Positions 44,258-53,446 are shown, numbered from the stretch's first letter. The stretch is DNA of 64,000 bases from Bacillota bacterium (GCA_023418915.1 JAEZYU010000059.1:33412-97411), one strand, 5' to 3'. Numbers and translations are program-made. The notes: generated by a model not told the origin, from the letters alone.

Positions 44258-44696
44258 ACTCTTACCTCCTTCAGCGGTAACACTGTACATGAGTCGGAAC
44301 TACATTGCTGTGCCTGAGCTAAACGTGTTGCTGTGCATGGTTAGAATGACAGCGCCACATACTCTGTCGTTCCAACCCTATACTTACCCTATACTTACCC
44401 TAACTCACTTACAAGCCGGGAATGGCAGCGGCGTTTGTGCAGGTTATGTTTCCATCCCCTAAAGCATTACTGCTTAGTACATAGTAAGCTAGAGGAACTG
44501 CCCTGCCCGTGAGATACGACGTCTTTCTGCGAGTGTCATTTCGGTCAATCCAGGAGCACTACAATTGGTGCTTTGGAAACATAACCGGAATAAATGCCGC
44601 TGTCGTTCCAACCCTATACTTACCCTATACTTACCCCAAACTCACTTACATGCCGGGAATGGCAGTGGCGTTTGTGCAGGTTAAGACTGAGATACC
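44258..44696. repeat. glnA upstream spacer with duplicated 82-bp block
   Basis: TGTCGTTCCAACCCTATACT... at 44365-44446 is repeated at 44601-44683 with few changes, ending GGCGTTTGTGCAGGTTA. Inside each, CCTATACTTAC occurs twice in tandem. The 154 bp between includes AGCATTACTGCTTA / TAGTAAGCT, which can fold. No ORF is supported. It is the only large gap inside the operon and probably holds a promoter or leader for glnA. Confidence 0.8.
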
Positions 44697-45413
44697 TCAA
44701 TTTGCCGTATACAGCTGCTTGTACGGGTTCTTCGCATTTGGCCTGAGCACATAATACCGATCCTTCACAAGCTGTTCTCCATCCATTCCAAAAATGTCTG
44801 CAAACTCGTACAGATACGGCAGGATCTCGCTCAAGTCCCCGTCTGAGGCAATTTCAGCCGTTACCTGTGCAGGCAGACCCTTAAGCTCCTTTTCCGTTCG
44901 AATGAAAATACGTCCGCCATGCATGCCCGTACCTGTAAAATTGCCGACAGGCACATCCTCGCAGCCGATGCCAAGTACTGCTATCAGTCCGCCTGCAAGA
45001 TATTCCCCCAGAAAGCTGCCAACCTTGCCCCCGACCACAATGACCGGTTTTTTATCCTTATACTGTTTCATGTGGATGCCGGTGCGATATCCCGCGTCTC
45101 CGCGGACAAAAATGCCGCCGCCGCGCATAGCGTATCCCAGCGCATCTCCGGCGTTTCCGTGGATTATTATTTTACCGCCGTTCATTGTATCGCCCGCCGC
45201 ATCCTGCGCATTGCCCCTCACTTCAATGACTGCTCCATCCAGATAAGCTCCCAGAGCATTGCCGGGTGTACCATGGATAGTGATGGTTTTCTCCTTGAAA
45301 CCACTGCCTATAAAGCGCTGACCGAAGCAGTCCTCAATATGCACATCGCCTTCGGCTGCTCTTATCTGTTCGTTCAGCTTTTTAAAATCAAGCCTTCCTG
45401 CCGATATATTCAT
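44697..45413 (-). CDS. gltB3: Glutamate synthase GXGXG (structural/C-terminal) subunit
   Basis: A stand-alone version of the right-handed beta-helix domain at the C-terminus of large glutamate synthase subunits (238 residues). The helical turns are visible as Gly-rich repeats: IHGTPGNALGAYLDG, VRGNAQDAAGDTMNG, IHGNAGDALGYAMRG, VRGDAGYRTGIHM. It has no active site of its own; it braces the amidotransferase and FMN subunits. With gltB1 (53.0 kb) and gltB2 (51 kb) it makes the split archaeal/clostridial enzyme. It overlaps the FAD oxidoreductase stop by 4 bases. Confidence 0.92.
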   Translation of the reverse strand: MNISAGRLDFKKLNEQIRAAEGDVHIEDCFGQRFIGSGFKEKTITIHGTPGNALGAYLDGAVIEVRGNAQDAAGDTMNGGKIIIHGNAGDALGYAMRGGGIFVRGDAGYRTGIHMKQYKDKKPVIVVGGKVGSFLGEYLAGGLIAVLGIGCEDVPVGNFTGTGMHGGRIFIRTEKELKGLPAQVTAEIASDGDLSEILPYLYEFADIFGMDGEQLVKDRYYVLRPNAKNPYKQLYTAN

Positions 45414-46639
45414 GACGCTGCACCCCCTAATTTCAGTTTTCGAACATCCTTGGTAAATGCCATCAATCCCGGCTTCTCACAAATCAGTTCAAAATCGATG
45501 GTATCCAGCGGTGTACGTTCTCTGATCAGGCTGGTATAAATACCGGCCTTGTCGATATTGTCTATTAATATATACCCATTGAGCCTGTTGTCACTATAGA
45601 ACAACCTTTTATATCCCGCTTTACTGCTCTCGGTATATACATCGCCCGAATAATTGCCTGCCGTGATGATGTGCTTGCCGAAAAAACCGATGGCGTTCAT
45701 GGGAATCGCCTTGTCAAAGCTCATACTCCCGCCCGCCATGTTGATGCCCGCACATTCGCCCTGCATGTATGCGCCCGGCAGAAGCGCCATTATCCGGCTC
45801 TGTCCGCTCGAAACATCCAATGTCTGGGTGCAGTCACCGGCAGCATATATATCTTTGGCAGTTGTCTGTGATTTACTGTTTATGACTATGCCTTTGTCAA
45901 TGTCGGCGATTCCGGATAGCAACGCTGTATTTGGGCGAACGCCAACCGCAAGAACAAGCAGATCGAAATCAATTGCCTCACCATTTTGCAGTACTGCACG
46001 GCCGCCTTCAAAGCCTTTGGCTCCTGCAGAAAGCCTGAACTCGACACCTTTACTCTCCATATGATTCTGGATAAGCTTTGCTCCATCCCCATCTAAAATA
46101 CTTGACAGTATTCTGGGAGCCAGCTCAATAACGGCAACGCTTCGCACCTTATCCAATATGCCCTCGGCGCATTTGAGTCCTATAAGTCCTGCACCGACGA
46201 TCAGGACCCTCTTGTCTCTGCCGAGAGCCGCACCGAGCCTGCGTGCATCGCCAAGACTCATAAAGGTGAATTTATCAGTTACCGTGTCAAGTCCTTCGAT
46301 GGCAGGCACAAAAGGGACTGATCCTGTTGCTGTCAGAAGCTTGTCATATGGTATTACACTCCCGTCGTCCACAACCACTTTTTTCTCGCAGGGACGAACC
46401 TCTATGATCGATCTGCCGCAAATAAACCGGCAGCCCATTCTTTTGTAAAATCCGTCATCTCGGTATTTCATCCGGTCCTCAGTGGTTTTGCCCTGCAGAA
46501 GATATGAGATGAGCGGCCGCGAATAGGTATGGTGAGGTTCGCTTGATATAATAGTGATTTCTCCTTGCTTGTCAAATTGTCTGATTCCCTCCACCGCTCC
46601 AATCCCAGCTGCAGAGTTGCCGATTATCACATATTTCAC
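45410..46639 (-). CDS. NAD(P)H/FAD-dependent oxidoreductase of the split glutamate synthase
   Basis: A two-Rossmann pyridine nucleotide-disulfide-type oxidoreductase (409 residues): FAD motif VIIGNSAAGIGAVEGI at the N-terminus, NAD(P) motif VLIVGAGLIGLKCAEG near 150, and YAAGDCTQ near 275. It resembles NADH:rubredoxin/nitrite reductase-type flavoproteins rather than the GltD small subunit. With the adjacent ferredoxin-like protein it likely feeds electrons to the FMN of GltB2; that is inference from gene order. GTG start at 46637-46639 precedes the first strand, with GAGGGTGAG close upstream; a TTG seven codons earlier is possible. Confidence 0.88.
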   Translation of the reverse strand: MKYVIIGNSAAGIGAVEGIRQFDKQGEITIISSEPHHTYSRPLISYLLQGKTTEDRMKYRDDGFYKRMGCRFICGRSIIEVRPCEKKVVVDDGSVIPYDKLLTATGSVPFVPAIEGLDTVTDKFTFMSLGDARRLGAALGRDKRVLIVGAGLIGLKCAEGILDKVRSVAVIELAPRILSSILDGDGAKLIQNHMESKGVEFRLSAGAKGFEGGRAVLQNGEAIDFDLLVLAVGVRPNTALLSGIADIDKGIVINSKSQTTAKDIYAAGDCTQTLDVSSGQSRIMALLPGAYMQGECAGINMAGGSMSFDKAIPMNAIGFFGKHIITAGNYSGDVYTESSKAGYKRLFYSDNRLNGYILIDNIDKAGIYTSLIRERTPLDTIDFELICEKPGLMAFTKDVRKLKLGGAAS

Positions 46640-46643
46640 ACGC

Positions 46644-47075
46644 TCACCCTCTTTCTTCAAATACTATTGCGCCATTGGGACATCCAGCCACACAGGCCGG
46701 CGTTCCAAAGGCAGTTTTTACACACAGCTCACACTTTTGTACCGCTCCATCCTCAGAGGGAGAGACTGCACCATACGGACAGCTTAAAATACACGTATAG
46801 CAGCTGATGCACTTATTGCGGTCGACTGTGATCACACCGTTGCTGATAGTCAATGCACCGGTGATACATCCCTTGACGCACAGCGGCTCTTCACAGTGAC
46901 GGCATGAAACAGCAAAGCTGACACCGTCCTTTTCTTCGATCTTGATCTTCGGATTGATCCTAATATTTTTAAGCGCTCTAGCCATATCCTTCTCATTAGT
47001 TCCTGCATAAGCGCAGTAATATTCACACAAATGGCAGCCGAGACACCATTCTTCATTGACATAGACTTTTTTCAT
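46644..47075 (-). CDS. Polyferredoxin-type 4Fe-4S protein
   Basis: A 143-residue iron-sulfur protein with four cysteine sets: CLGCHLCEYYC (residues 11-21), CRHCEEPLCVKGC, CISCYTCILSC and CELCVKTAFGTPACVAGC. This four-cluster pattern is that of HycB/CooF-like electron-transfer subunits. It lies 4 bases after purA and 4 before the FAD oxidoreductase, and probably passes electrons between that flavoprotein and the glutamate synthase FMN subunit. Confidence 0.9.
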   Translation of the reverse strand: MKKVYVNEEWCLGCHLCEYYCAYAGTNEKDMARALKNIRINPKIKIEEKDGVSFAVSCRHCEEPLCVKGCITGALTISNGVITVDRNKCISCYTCILSCPYGAVSPSEDGAVQKCELCVKTAFGTPACVAGCPNGAIVFEERG

Positions 47076-47079
47076 GCGA

Positions 47080-48351
47080 TCACCTCATTTCGATGTAATC
47101 GTCCCGTCCGGCGCCAACCGAAACATAGTCCACGGGACAACCTACAGCTCTTTCAATAAATCGGATGTACCGAACAGCAGCCTCCGGCAGATCCTCGTAT
47201 TTCCTGCACTTTGATATGTCCGTTTTAAACCCTTCCAAATACTCATAAACCGGCTTTGCCCTCACCAGTCTGTCGCCGGTGGGAAAATCTCTGCATTGCA
47301 TGCCGTCGATTTCGTAGGCCGTACAGACCGGGATCCTGTCAAGATATGAGAGGACATCCAGCTTGGTCAGCGCAATAGAGTCTGCCCCCTGGACTCTGAC
47401 CCCATATACACTGGCCGGCACGTCAAACCCTCCGACCCTGCGGGGTCTGCCTGTAGCAGCTCCATACTCCGCTCCGGCTTCACGAAGCTCATCTGCTTCC
47501 TCTCCAAACAGCTCGGCTGTGAATGGACCCTCACCAACACAGCTGGAATATGCCTTCATTATGCCGATCACATGATCGAGCTTGAGCCCGGGGATACCAG
47601 CCCCGATTGGCGCATATGCAGCCAATGTCTGCGAAGATGTGGTATAGGGATAAATACCAAAGTCAATATCCCGCAAAGCGCCCAGTTGGGCCTCAAACAT
47701 AATGTTTTTTCTTTCGGCTGCAGCAGTATACAAATATGCTGAAGTATCAGTGATATAACTGAGCAGCGGCTTTCCAAATTCCATAAGCCATTGCGTCATA
47801 TAATCAAGTGAATGATTTTTTTCACCGTATCCTCTTAGTGTTATGTTTTTCCATTCAAGCACATCGGCTACCTTATCCTCCAGTGTGCCTAAAGCAAGCA
47901 GATCGCCCATCCGGATACCCTTTTTCATGTATTTGTCTCCATATACAGGGGCGATACCACGGCGGGTGGAACCATATTTTTTGTCAGCCAGCCGTTCCTC
48001 CTCAAGAATATCCTGCTGCTTGTGGAAGGGCATGCAAATAAATGCCTTGTCACTGATTTTAAGCGTATCCGGTGTTACCCTCACGCCCTTTTTCCTGAGT
48101 GCCGTTATTTCTCCGTACAGGTGCTCTATATCGATGACCATCCCATTTCCCATGACATTGACCACATTGTCCCTCAGAATACCCGATGGCAAAAGATTCA
48201 GCACAAATCTGCCCTTATCGTTGATGACCGTATGGCCGGCATTGTTTCCGCCTTGATAGCGGCAGATCACATCATATCTGCCGGACAGCAGATCCACCAT
48301 CCGTCCCTTTCCTTCATCGCCCCAGTTTATTCCAACAACTGCTGTAAGCAT
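47080..48351 (-). CDS. purA: Adenylosuccinate synthetase
   Basis: IMP plus aspartate and GTP to adenylosuccinate, first step to AMP. It starts MLTAVVGINWGDEGKGRMVD, the GTP loop with catalytic Asp; GGNNAGHTV has the catalytic His; RPRRVGGFD and TKLDVLSYLD are further family motifs. 423 residues, normal. ATG at 48349-48351 has AGGAGG 9 bases upstream; the longer frame (to 48486) lies in purB. The purA-purB pair here completes AMP synthesis from IMP by two aspartate-dependent steps. Confidence 0.97.
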   Translation of the reverse strand: MLTAVVGINWGDEGKGRMVDLLSGRYDVICRYQGGNNAGHTVINDKGRFVLNLLPSGILRDNVVNVMGNGMVIDIEHLYGEITALRKKGVRVTPDTLKISDKAFICMPFHKQQDILEEERLADKKYGSTRRGIAPVYGDKYMKKGIRMGDLLALGTLEDKVADVLEWKNITLRGYGEKNHSLDYMTQWLMEFGKPLLSYITDTSAYLYTAAAERKNIMFEAQLGALRDIDFGIYPYTTSSQTLAAYAPIGAGIPGLKLDHVIGIMKAYSSCVGEGPFTAELFGEEADELREAGAEYGAATGRPRRVGGFDVPASVYGVRVQGADSIALTKLDVLSYLDRIPVCTAYEIDGMQCRDFPTGDRLVRAKPVYEYLEGFKTDISKCRKYEDLPEAAVRYIRFIERAVGCPVDYVSVGAGRDDYIEMR

Positions 48352-48364
48352 CGTGCAATTCCTC

Positions 48365-49792
48365 CTAAACCATAATGCGGATATCGGCACCCAGAAGCTC
48401 CCTATTCCGGTCAAGTACCGTTTCAGCCTCTGCCAAAAACTCCTGTGTCTGTTCCTCCGCCCTGCCCGTAAACTGTCGGGCATCAAGCAGTTGCTCCATT
48501 TCAGCGTCCGTCAGATCAAATGAGGGATCTACCATAATGCGGGAAATCAAATCGTTTTCTCCGCCCTCCTGCTTGATCTTTTTCGCAGCCTCCACAGCAT
48601 GCAGGCGGATCCGTTCATGAAGAGTCTGCCTGTCTCCGCCTTTCTTTACGCAATACATCAAAATGTTTTCGGTTGCCATAAAAGGCAGCTCTTCATTAAG
48701 ATGCTTCTCAGCCATCTTCGGGTAGACCGTCAGGCCGCCTGCGATGTTGATATATAATGAAAGTATCCCGTCTACGGCAAGAAATGCCTCAGGAATTGAA
48801 ATTCTGCGGTTTGCCGAATCGTCCAGTGTTCTTTCGAACCACTGTGTTCCTGCAGTAAGCGCAGGATTCAGAGCATTCACCATAACATATCGTGCAAGAG
48901 ATGCAATACGTTCGCTTCTCATGGGATTGCGCTTATACGCCATGGCGGACGAACCTATCTGTTTATCCTCAAACGGCTCCTCGACCTCCTTAAGGTGTGA
49001 CAGCAGACGTATGTCATTTGAGAATTTGGCGGCACTCTGTGCTATTGCGGACAGGACAGATAAAATATAGTAGTCGGCCTTTCGCGGATAGGTCTGTCCG
49101 CTGACAGGATAAACCTTGTCAAAACCCATCTTCGCTGCAATTTTCATTTCCAGCGCCCTGACCTTTTCATGATCCCCGTCAAACAGCGACAGGAAGCTTG
49201 CCCCGGTACCGGTCGTGCCCTTACAGCCCAATAGCTTCAGATTGCCAATAACGAACTCAAGCTGTTCAAGATCAAGCATCAGATCCTGCATCCACAGCGT
49301 CGCCCGCTTGCCAACTGTTGTAGGCTGAGCCGGTTGAAAATGCGTAAAGGCAAGGCAGGGAAGCGATTTATACCTCTGTGCAAACTCATACAGCTTGAAT
49401 AAGGCATTAACCAGCAGCTTTTTTATGATTTGCAGGGCCGAGCGCATGATAATTATATCGGTGTTGTCACCCACATAACAGGAAGTAGCCCCAAGATGGA
49501 TAATTGGCTTGGCCAGCGGACACTGCTCACCGAAAGCAAAGATATGCGCCATTACATCATGGCGGACCTCCGCCTCTTTTTTTGCTGCAGTCTCGTAGTC
49601 TATATCCATCAGGTGCTCTTTCATTTGTTCTATCTGCTCTGTGCTTATATTCAAGCCGAGCTCTTGTTCGCTTTCTGCAAGCGCCACCCAGAGCCTTCGC
49701 CATGTTGAGAATTTGTTGTCATCTGAAAATATAAATTGCATCTCACGGCTGGCATAGCGTTTACACAAAGGGTTTTCATATCTTCCGGACAT
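48365..49792 (-). CDS. purB: Adenylosuccinate lyase
   Basis: Splits fumarate from SAICAR and from adenylosuccinate, so it completes both aspartate-nitrogen transfers begun by PurC and PurA. 475 residues of the fumarase/aspartase fold; HDVMAHIF and LGATSCYVGDN are active-site stretches and the flexible signature loop is GSSAMAYKRNPMRSERI (about 282-298). It overlaps purC by 17 bases and precedes purA by 13. Confidence 0.97.
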   Translation of the reverse strand: MSGRYENPLCKRYASREMQFIFSDDNKFSTWRRLWVALAESEQELGLNISTEQIEQMKEHLMDIDYETAAKKEAEVRHDVMAHIFAFGEQCPLAKPIIHLGATSCYVGDNTDIIIMRSALQIIKKLLVNALFKLYEFAQRYKSLPCLAFTHFQPAQPTTVGKRATLWMQDLMLDLEQLEFVIGNLKLLGCKGTTGTGASFLSLFDGDHEKVRALEMKIAAKMGFDKVYPVSGQTYPRKADYYILSVLSAIAQSAAKFSNDIRLLSHLKEVEEPFEDKQIGSSAMAYKRNPMRSERIASLARYVMVNALNPALTAGTQWFERTLDDSANRRISIPEAFLAVDGILSLYINIAGGLTVYPKMAEKHLNEELPFMATENILMYCVKKGGDRQTLHERIRLHAVEAAKKIKQEGGENDLISRIMVDPSFDLTDAEMEQLLDARQFTGRAEEQTQEFLAEAETVLDRNRELLGADIRIMV

Positions 49793-50486
49793 CCTTAAGC
49801 CTCCTCAAAACATCTCTGTATCCGCCAAGGACATTGCCCAGGTCTCGTCTGAACCGGTCCTTGTCTAGTTTTTCTCCGGTACCCATATCCCAAAGCCGGC
49901 AGGAGTCGGGCGAAATTTCATCGCAGAGAAATATTTCCCCGTTTGCTCTGCCAAATTCCAGCTTAAAATCCACAAGTCTTATGCCGATTTTTTCGAACAG
50001 CTCACACAGTAGCTTGTTGATTTTCAAAGCCGCCTCCGACATTTCCTCGATTTCGTCCTTGGAAGCAATGCCTATGGCGGTGATCTGGCTTTCGTTGATC
50101 ATAGGATCGCCCAGCTCATCACTTTTAAGGCTGAATTCAACAACCGTATGGGCAAGGGCTGCACCCTCCGGCACACCGTATTTTTTAGAAAGACTGCCCG
50201 CTGCAATGTTGCGGATGATCACCTCTACCATGACGATTTCCGCTTTGCGTACAAGTACCGAGGTATCATCTATAACCCGTATCAGATGAGTCTTGACACC
50301 ATGCTCGGCAAGATATGCATAAATAATATTTGATATTTCTGCATTAAGCCTGCCTTTGCCGGTCAGCTCCTCCTTTTTTTGGCCGTTGAAAGCCGTAGCA
50401 GTATCCTTATACCTGATCAGCAGGCTGTTTTCGTCTTCTCCACGGCAGACCAGTTTGGACTTGCCCTCATATAATACTTCACACAT
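49776..50486 (-). CDS. purC: SAICAR synthetase
   Basis: Joins aspartate to CAIR with ATP in purine synthesis. 236 residues; MCEVLYEGKSKLVC at the start, RNIAAGSLSKKYG and LVDFKLEFGR are family motifs, and DEISPDSCRLWD is the conserved substrate site. It follows gltB2 by 5 bases, inserting a purine gene between subunits of glutamate synthase. Middle steps of the pathway (purD, N, L, M, E, H) are not in the window. Confidence 0.97.
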   Translation of the reverse strand: MCEVLYEGKSKLVCRGEDENSLLIRYKDTATAFNGQKKEELTGKGRLNAEISNIIYAYLAEHGVKTHLIRVIDDTSVLVRKAEIVMVEVIIRNIAAGSLSKKYGVPEGAALAHTVVEFSLKSDELGDPMINESQITAIGIASKDEIEEMSEAALKINKLLCELFEKIGIRLVDFKLEFGRANGEIFLCDEISPDSCRLWDMGTGEKLDKDRFRRDLGNVLGGYRDVLRRLKDVRKI

Positions 50487-50491
50487 ATTTT

Positions 50492-51997
50492 TTATTCCCC
50501 CGCATATTTTATCCCCAAAATATTGAGTTCCTTCTCTGTTAAGCCAACGCCGCGAAGCATCAGACGGTTACCCTTTAAGCTTTCTATTGAATTAATACCC
50601 ATGCCGCCCATCATCTCTTTGATTTCATGCTGCCATGCCGTCAGCAGGTTTACAAGGCGCTTATATCCGATTTCTGGGTTCAGGCGTTTGACAAGCTCCG
50701 GAACCTGCGTGGCAATGCCCCAGTTACATTTTCCTGTATGACAGCTTCCACACAGGTGACAACCGAGAGCCAGCAATGCCGAAGTTGCTATATAGACACA
50801 GTCCGCACCCAGCGCTATCGCCTTTACGATGTCAGCACTTGAGCGGATACTTCCGCCGACTACGATCGATACATTGTCACGGATACCTTCATCCCTCAGG
50901 CGTTTGTCAACACTTGCAAGCGCCAGCTCCACAGGGATACCCACATGGTCGCGTATCCGAGTAGGTGCAGCTCCCGTACCGCCGCGAAAGCCGTCAATTG
51001 CAATGATGTCTGCACCGCTTCTGGCGATCCCGCTTGCAATTGCAGATACATTATGCACCGCCGCTATCTTAACTATGACAGGCTTTCTATAATTTGTTGC
51101 CTCTTTGAGCGAAAACACCAGCTGCCGCAAATCCTCTATGGAATAAATGTCATGATGAGGTGCCGGAGAAATGGCATCGCTGCCCTCGGGTATCATTCTT
51201 GTCCGCGAGACATCACCTACGATTTTTGCACCAGGCAGATGTCCGCCGATACCCGGCTTTGCACCCTGCCCCATTTTTATTTCTATGGCGGCTCCGCTGT
51301 TCAGATAGTCGGGGTGAACCCCGAAACGGCCTGACGCCACCTGAACGATAGTATTTTCCCCATAGCGGTAAAAATCCTCATGAAGGCCACCTTCACCGGT
51401 GTTATAAAGTATCCCAAGCTCAGCTGCCGCCCGCGCAAGGCTTTCATGAGCATTATAGCTGATAGAGCCATAACTCATGGCGCTGAACATCACTGGTATT
51501 GATAGCGTAAGATGCGGTGACAGATTATTGATGATCCTGCCTGCAGCATCACGTTCGATGTCTTTTGGCTTGGCACCCAGAAATACTCTGGTTTCCATAG
51601 GCTCCCGCAGCGGGTCGATGGATGGATTGGTGACCTGCGAGGCATTGAGCAGAAGCTTATCAAAATAAATCGGATAATTCTCAGGGTTTCCCATACTCGA
51701 TAAAAGCACTCCGCCGCTGCCGGCCTGGCGATAGATCTCATTAATTGTTTTTCCGTTCCAGTTGGCATTTTCCTTATAGGTATTGCCTGACTTAACGATT
51801 TTCAGTGCTCTGGTCGGACATATCGATACGCAGCGATGACAATTGACGCATTTAGCATCATCGCACACCATTTTGTTTGTTTCCTCCAGATACTCGTGTG
51901 CCTTATTGGCGCACTGACGCTCACAGGCTCTGCATACGATACAGCGATCGTAGTTTCTTATTACTTCATAATTGGGATATAAGAAGTTGACAGCCAT
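50492..51997 (-). CDS. gltB2: Glutamate synthase FMN subunit with N-terminal ferredoxin domain
   Basis: The synthase barrel that adds ammonia to 2-oxoglutarate (501 residues). The first 70 residues hold two 4Fe-4S motifs (CIVCRACERQC, CVNCHRCVSIC followed by P). The FMN barrel has KPGIGGHLPGAKI, DAISPAPHHDIYSIEDL, DGFRGGTGAAP and VVGGSIRSSADIVKAI; CHLCGSCHTGKC carries the 3Fe-4S ligands typical of glutamate synthase. It overlaps gltB1 by one base. This is the archaeal/clostridial stand-alone form. Confidence 0.94.
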   Translation of the reverse strand: MAVNFLYPNYEVIRNYDRCIVCRACERQCANKAHEYLEETNKMVCDDAKCVNCHRCVSICPTRALKIVKSGNTYKENANWNGKTINEIYRQAGSGGVLLSSMGNPENYPIYFDKLLLNASQVTNPSIDPLREPMETRVFLGAKPKDIERDAAGRIINNLSPHLTLSIPVMFSAMSYGSISYNAHESLARAAAELGILYNTGEGGLHEDFYRYGENTIVQVASGRFGVHPDYLNSGAAIEIKMGQGAKPGIGGHLPGAKIVGDVSRTRMIPEGSDAISPAPHHDIYSIEDLRQLVFSLKEATNYRKPVIVKIAAVHNVSAIASGIARSGADIIAIDGFRGGTGAAPTRIRDHVGIPVELALASVDKRLRDEGIRDNVSIVVGGSIRSSADIVKAIALGADCVYIATSALLALGCHLCGSCHTGKCNWGIATQVPELVKRLNPEIGYKRLVNLLTAWQHEIKEMMGGMGINSIESLKGNRLMLRGVGLTEKELNILGIKYAGE

Positions 51998-53085
51998 TAT
52001 GCCTCACCTCCGTTCAAATGAACTATTACCGGCTCTCCGCCCTTGGGAGACCACACCCGGTTCAGGTCGGGCTCTATTATCCGGATAGCCGCTTCCTCGC
52101 TTGCAATATATACCAGGTCGTCTTTTTCACCCACAACCATACTGCGAAGCTTCAGGCGGTCATTGAGCGCCACCAGTCCTCCCTCAAAGCCAACAATGAT
52201 GGAAAACGGTCCGGTAACAAGCTGAGCCTCGAAGGCAATACGCAGATATTCATAAGTTTCACGCTTTTCCTGCGGCATTTGCTCAATTGTCTGCCAAAAC
52301 GGAGCGGCAATGACCGAGGCGATTTCAGAGAAGGTAAGCCCCTTTTTTCTGTGCAGATAATCCACAATATAGGTAATGACCTCGGTATCGGTCTGCAGAG
52401 TGCATTTATAGCCATACATTTCAATAGCGCGGCGGTTTGCATCATAGGAGGAGATCTCGCCGTTATGCACTACCGAGTAATCCAAAAGAGCAAACGGATG
52501 TGCTCCGCCCCACCAGCCCGGTGTATTGGTCGGATACCGGCCGTGTGCAGTAAAGCAGTAGCCCTCATATTCCTCTAAGCGATAGAACCGTCCCACATCC
52601 TCCGGATAACCTACTGCCTTGAACACACCCATATTTTTGCCGCTCGAAAAAATATATGCACCTTCGACCCTTGTATTGACCCTAAAGACACATTTAGCCA
52701 CAAACTCCCTTTCATCAAGCTGGCTGTCTGCCAGCCTGGTGGGCAGCGGCGTGACGAAGTACCGCCAGATCAGCGGTTCGTCTGTGATCCCCTTTATCTT
52801 TCTTGTAGGAATCTTCGACAGGTTTATTATGTCAAAGTGGCACTCTAATAACTCCTCACAGCTTTTTTTTGACTGTGTATTATCGTAAAATACATGCAAT
52901 GCGAAATAATCCTTATATTCAGGATAGATACCATAAGCCGCAAAGCCGCCGCCAAGACCGTTGCTGCGATCGTGCATGACAGAAATTGAACGAATCACTG
53001 CCTCTCCGCTCATACGTTTTCCCGATTTATCGAAAATACCGGAAATTGCACATCCGGATGGTATTCTTATTTGACCCTCTCTCAT
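51997..53085 (-). CDS. gltB1: Glutamate synthase amidotransferase subunit
   Basis: Class II glutaminase that would release ammonia from glutamine for GltB2 (362 residues). Cys12 in RIPSGCAISGIFD is placed to become the N-terminal nucleophile after propeptide removal; FTAHGRYPTNTPGWWGGAHP and DYSVVHNGEISSYDANR are the substrate-binding parts. It is much shorter than bacterial GltB (about 1500) because the other domains are separate genes. ATG at 53083-53085 has AGGAGG 8 bases upstream. First gene of the long leftward operon, behind a structured 5' leader. Confidence 0.9.
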   Translation of the reverse strand: MREGQIRIPSGCAISGIFDKSGKRMSGEAVIRSISVMHDRSNGLGGGFAAYGIYPEYKDYFALHVFYDNTQSKKSCEELLECHFDIINLSKIPTRKIKGITDEPLIWRYFVTPLPTRLADSQLDEREFVAKCVFRVNTRVEGAYIFSSGKNMGVFKAVGYPEDVGRFYRLEEYEGYCFTAHGRYPTNTPGWWGGAHPFALLDYSVVHNGEISSYDANRRAIEMYGYKCTLQTDTEVITYIVDYLHRKKGLTFSEIASVIAAPFWQTIEQMPQEKRETYEYLRIAFEAQLVTGPFSIIVGFEGGLVALNDRLKLRSMVVGEKDDLVYIASEEAAIRIIEPDLNRVWSPKGGEPVIVHLNGGEA

Positions 53086-53115
53086 AAATATAACCTCCTG
53101 ACCATGCAATGCTTA

Positions 53116-53251
53116 GATAGTGTTTGTCGATTTTTCACAGGTTACTTTACACTATCCCATGCAAAAGGCGTTCATCACATAATGCCGGCAGTCACAAGCC
53201 GTCTGTAAAACCGGTTTTGTAACTACCTTACACTATCTGATGAACGCCTTT
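53116..53251 (-). promoter_or_regulatory. Structured leader RNA of the gltB1 operon
   Basis: A 14-bp perfect stem (AAAGGCGTTCATCA, arms at 53238-53251 and 53164-53177) encloses about 60 bases with a second stem (GTTACAA / TTGTGAC) and the palindrome AAAACCGGTTTT. GATAGTGT occurs twice (53230-53237 and 53149-53156 on the minus strand), and its single complement ACACTATC lies at 53116-53123, so two pairings exclude each other. The ribosome site follows 20 bases later. This looks like a regulatory leader; the ligand or factor is unknown. Confidence 0.65.
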
Positions 53252-53264
53252 GTTCAACAACTAT

Positions 53265-53293
53265 AATATACAGAAAAATACTGCTGTTGTCAA
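53265..53293 (-). promoter_or_regulatory. Sigma-A promoter of the gltB1 operon
   Basis: Minus-strand TTGACA (53288-53293), 17 bases, TATATT (53265-53270). The expected start is a few bases before the AAAGGCG stem. Confidence 0.78.
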
Positions 53294-53417
53294 TGGGATT
53301 TTGCATATTTATTTTAGCAAAGTTGCATATATTGTCCAATTTTTAGCCTTGTATACTATTTATAATACTGTTTTGCAGGTTTGTTATTTATGTGTTGCAT
53401 TTTTTTGAAAAAATCTA

Positions 53418-53446
53418 TTGACAAACGAATTTAGTTGAGCTATGAT
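53418..53446 (+). promoter_or_regulatory. Sigma-A promoter of the GSIII gene
   Basis: TTGACA (53418-53423), 17 bases, TATGAT (53441-53446). Divergent from the gltB1 promoter; about 125 bp separate the two. Confidence 0.8.

Noticed and set aside
40900..50486. PurR operator boxes upstream of pur genes
   Set aside because: The pur genes are embedded with gaps too small for operators and no clear paired box was seen before gltB1.
53116..53251. gltB1 leader as a known glutamine riboswitch
   Set aside because: CGTTCATC and GACGG fragments resemble parts of the glnA-type aptamer, but order and junction do not fit; kept only as an unclassified leader.
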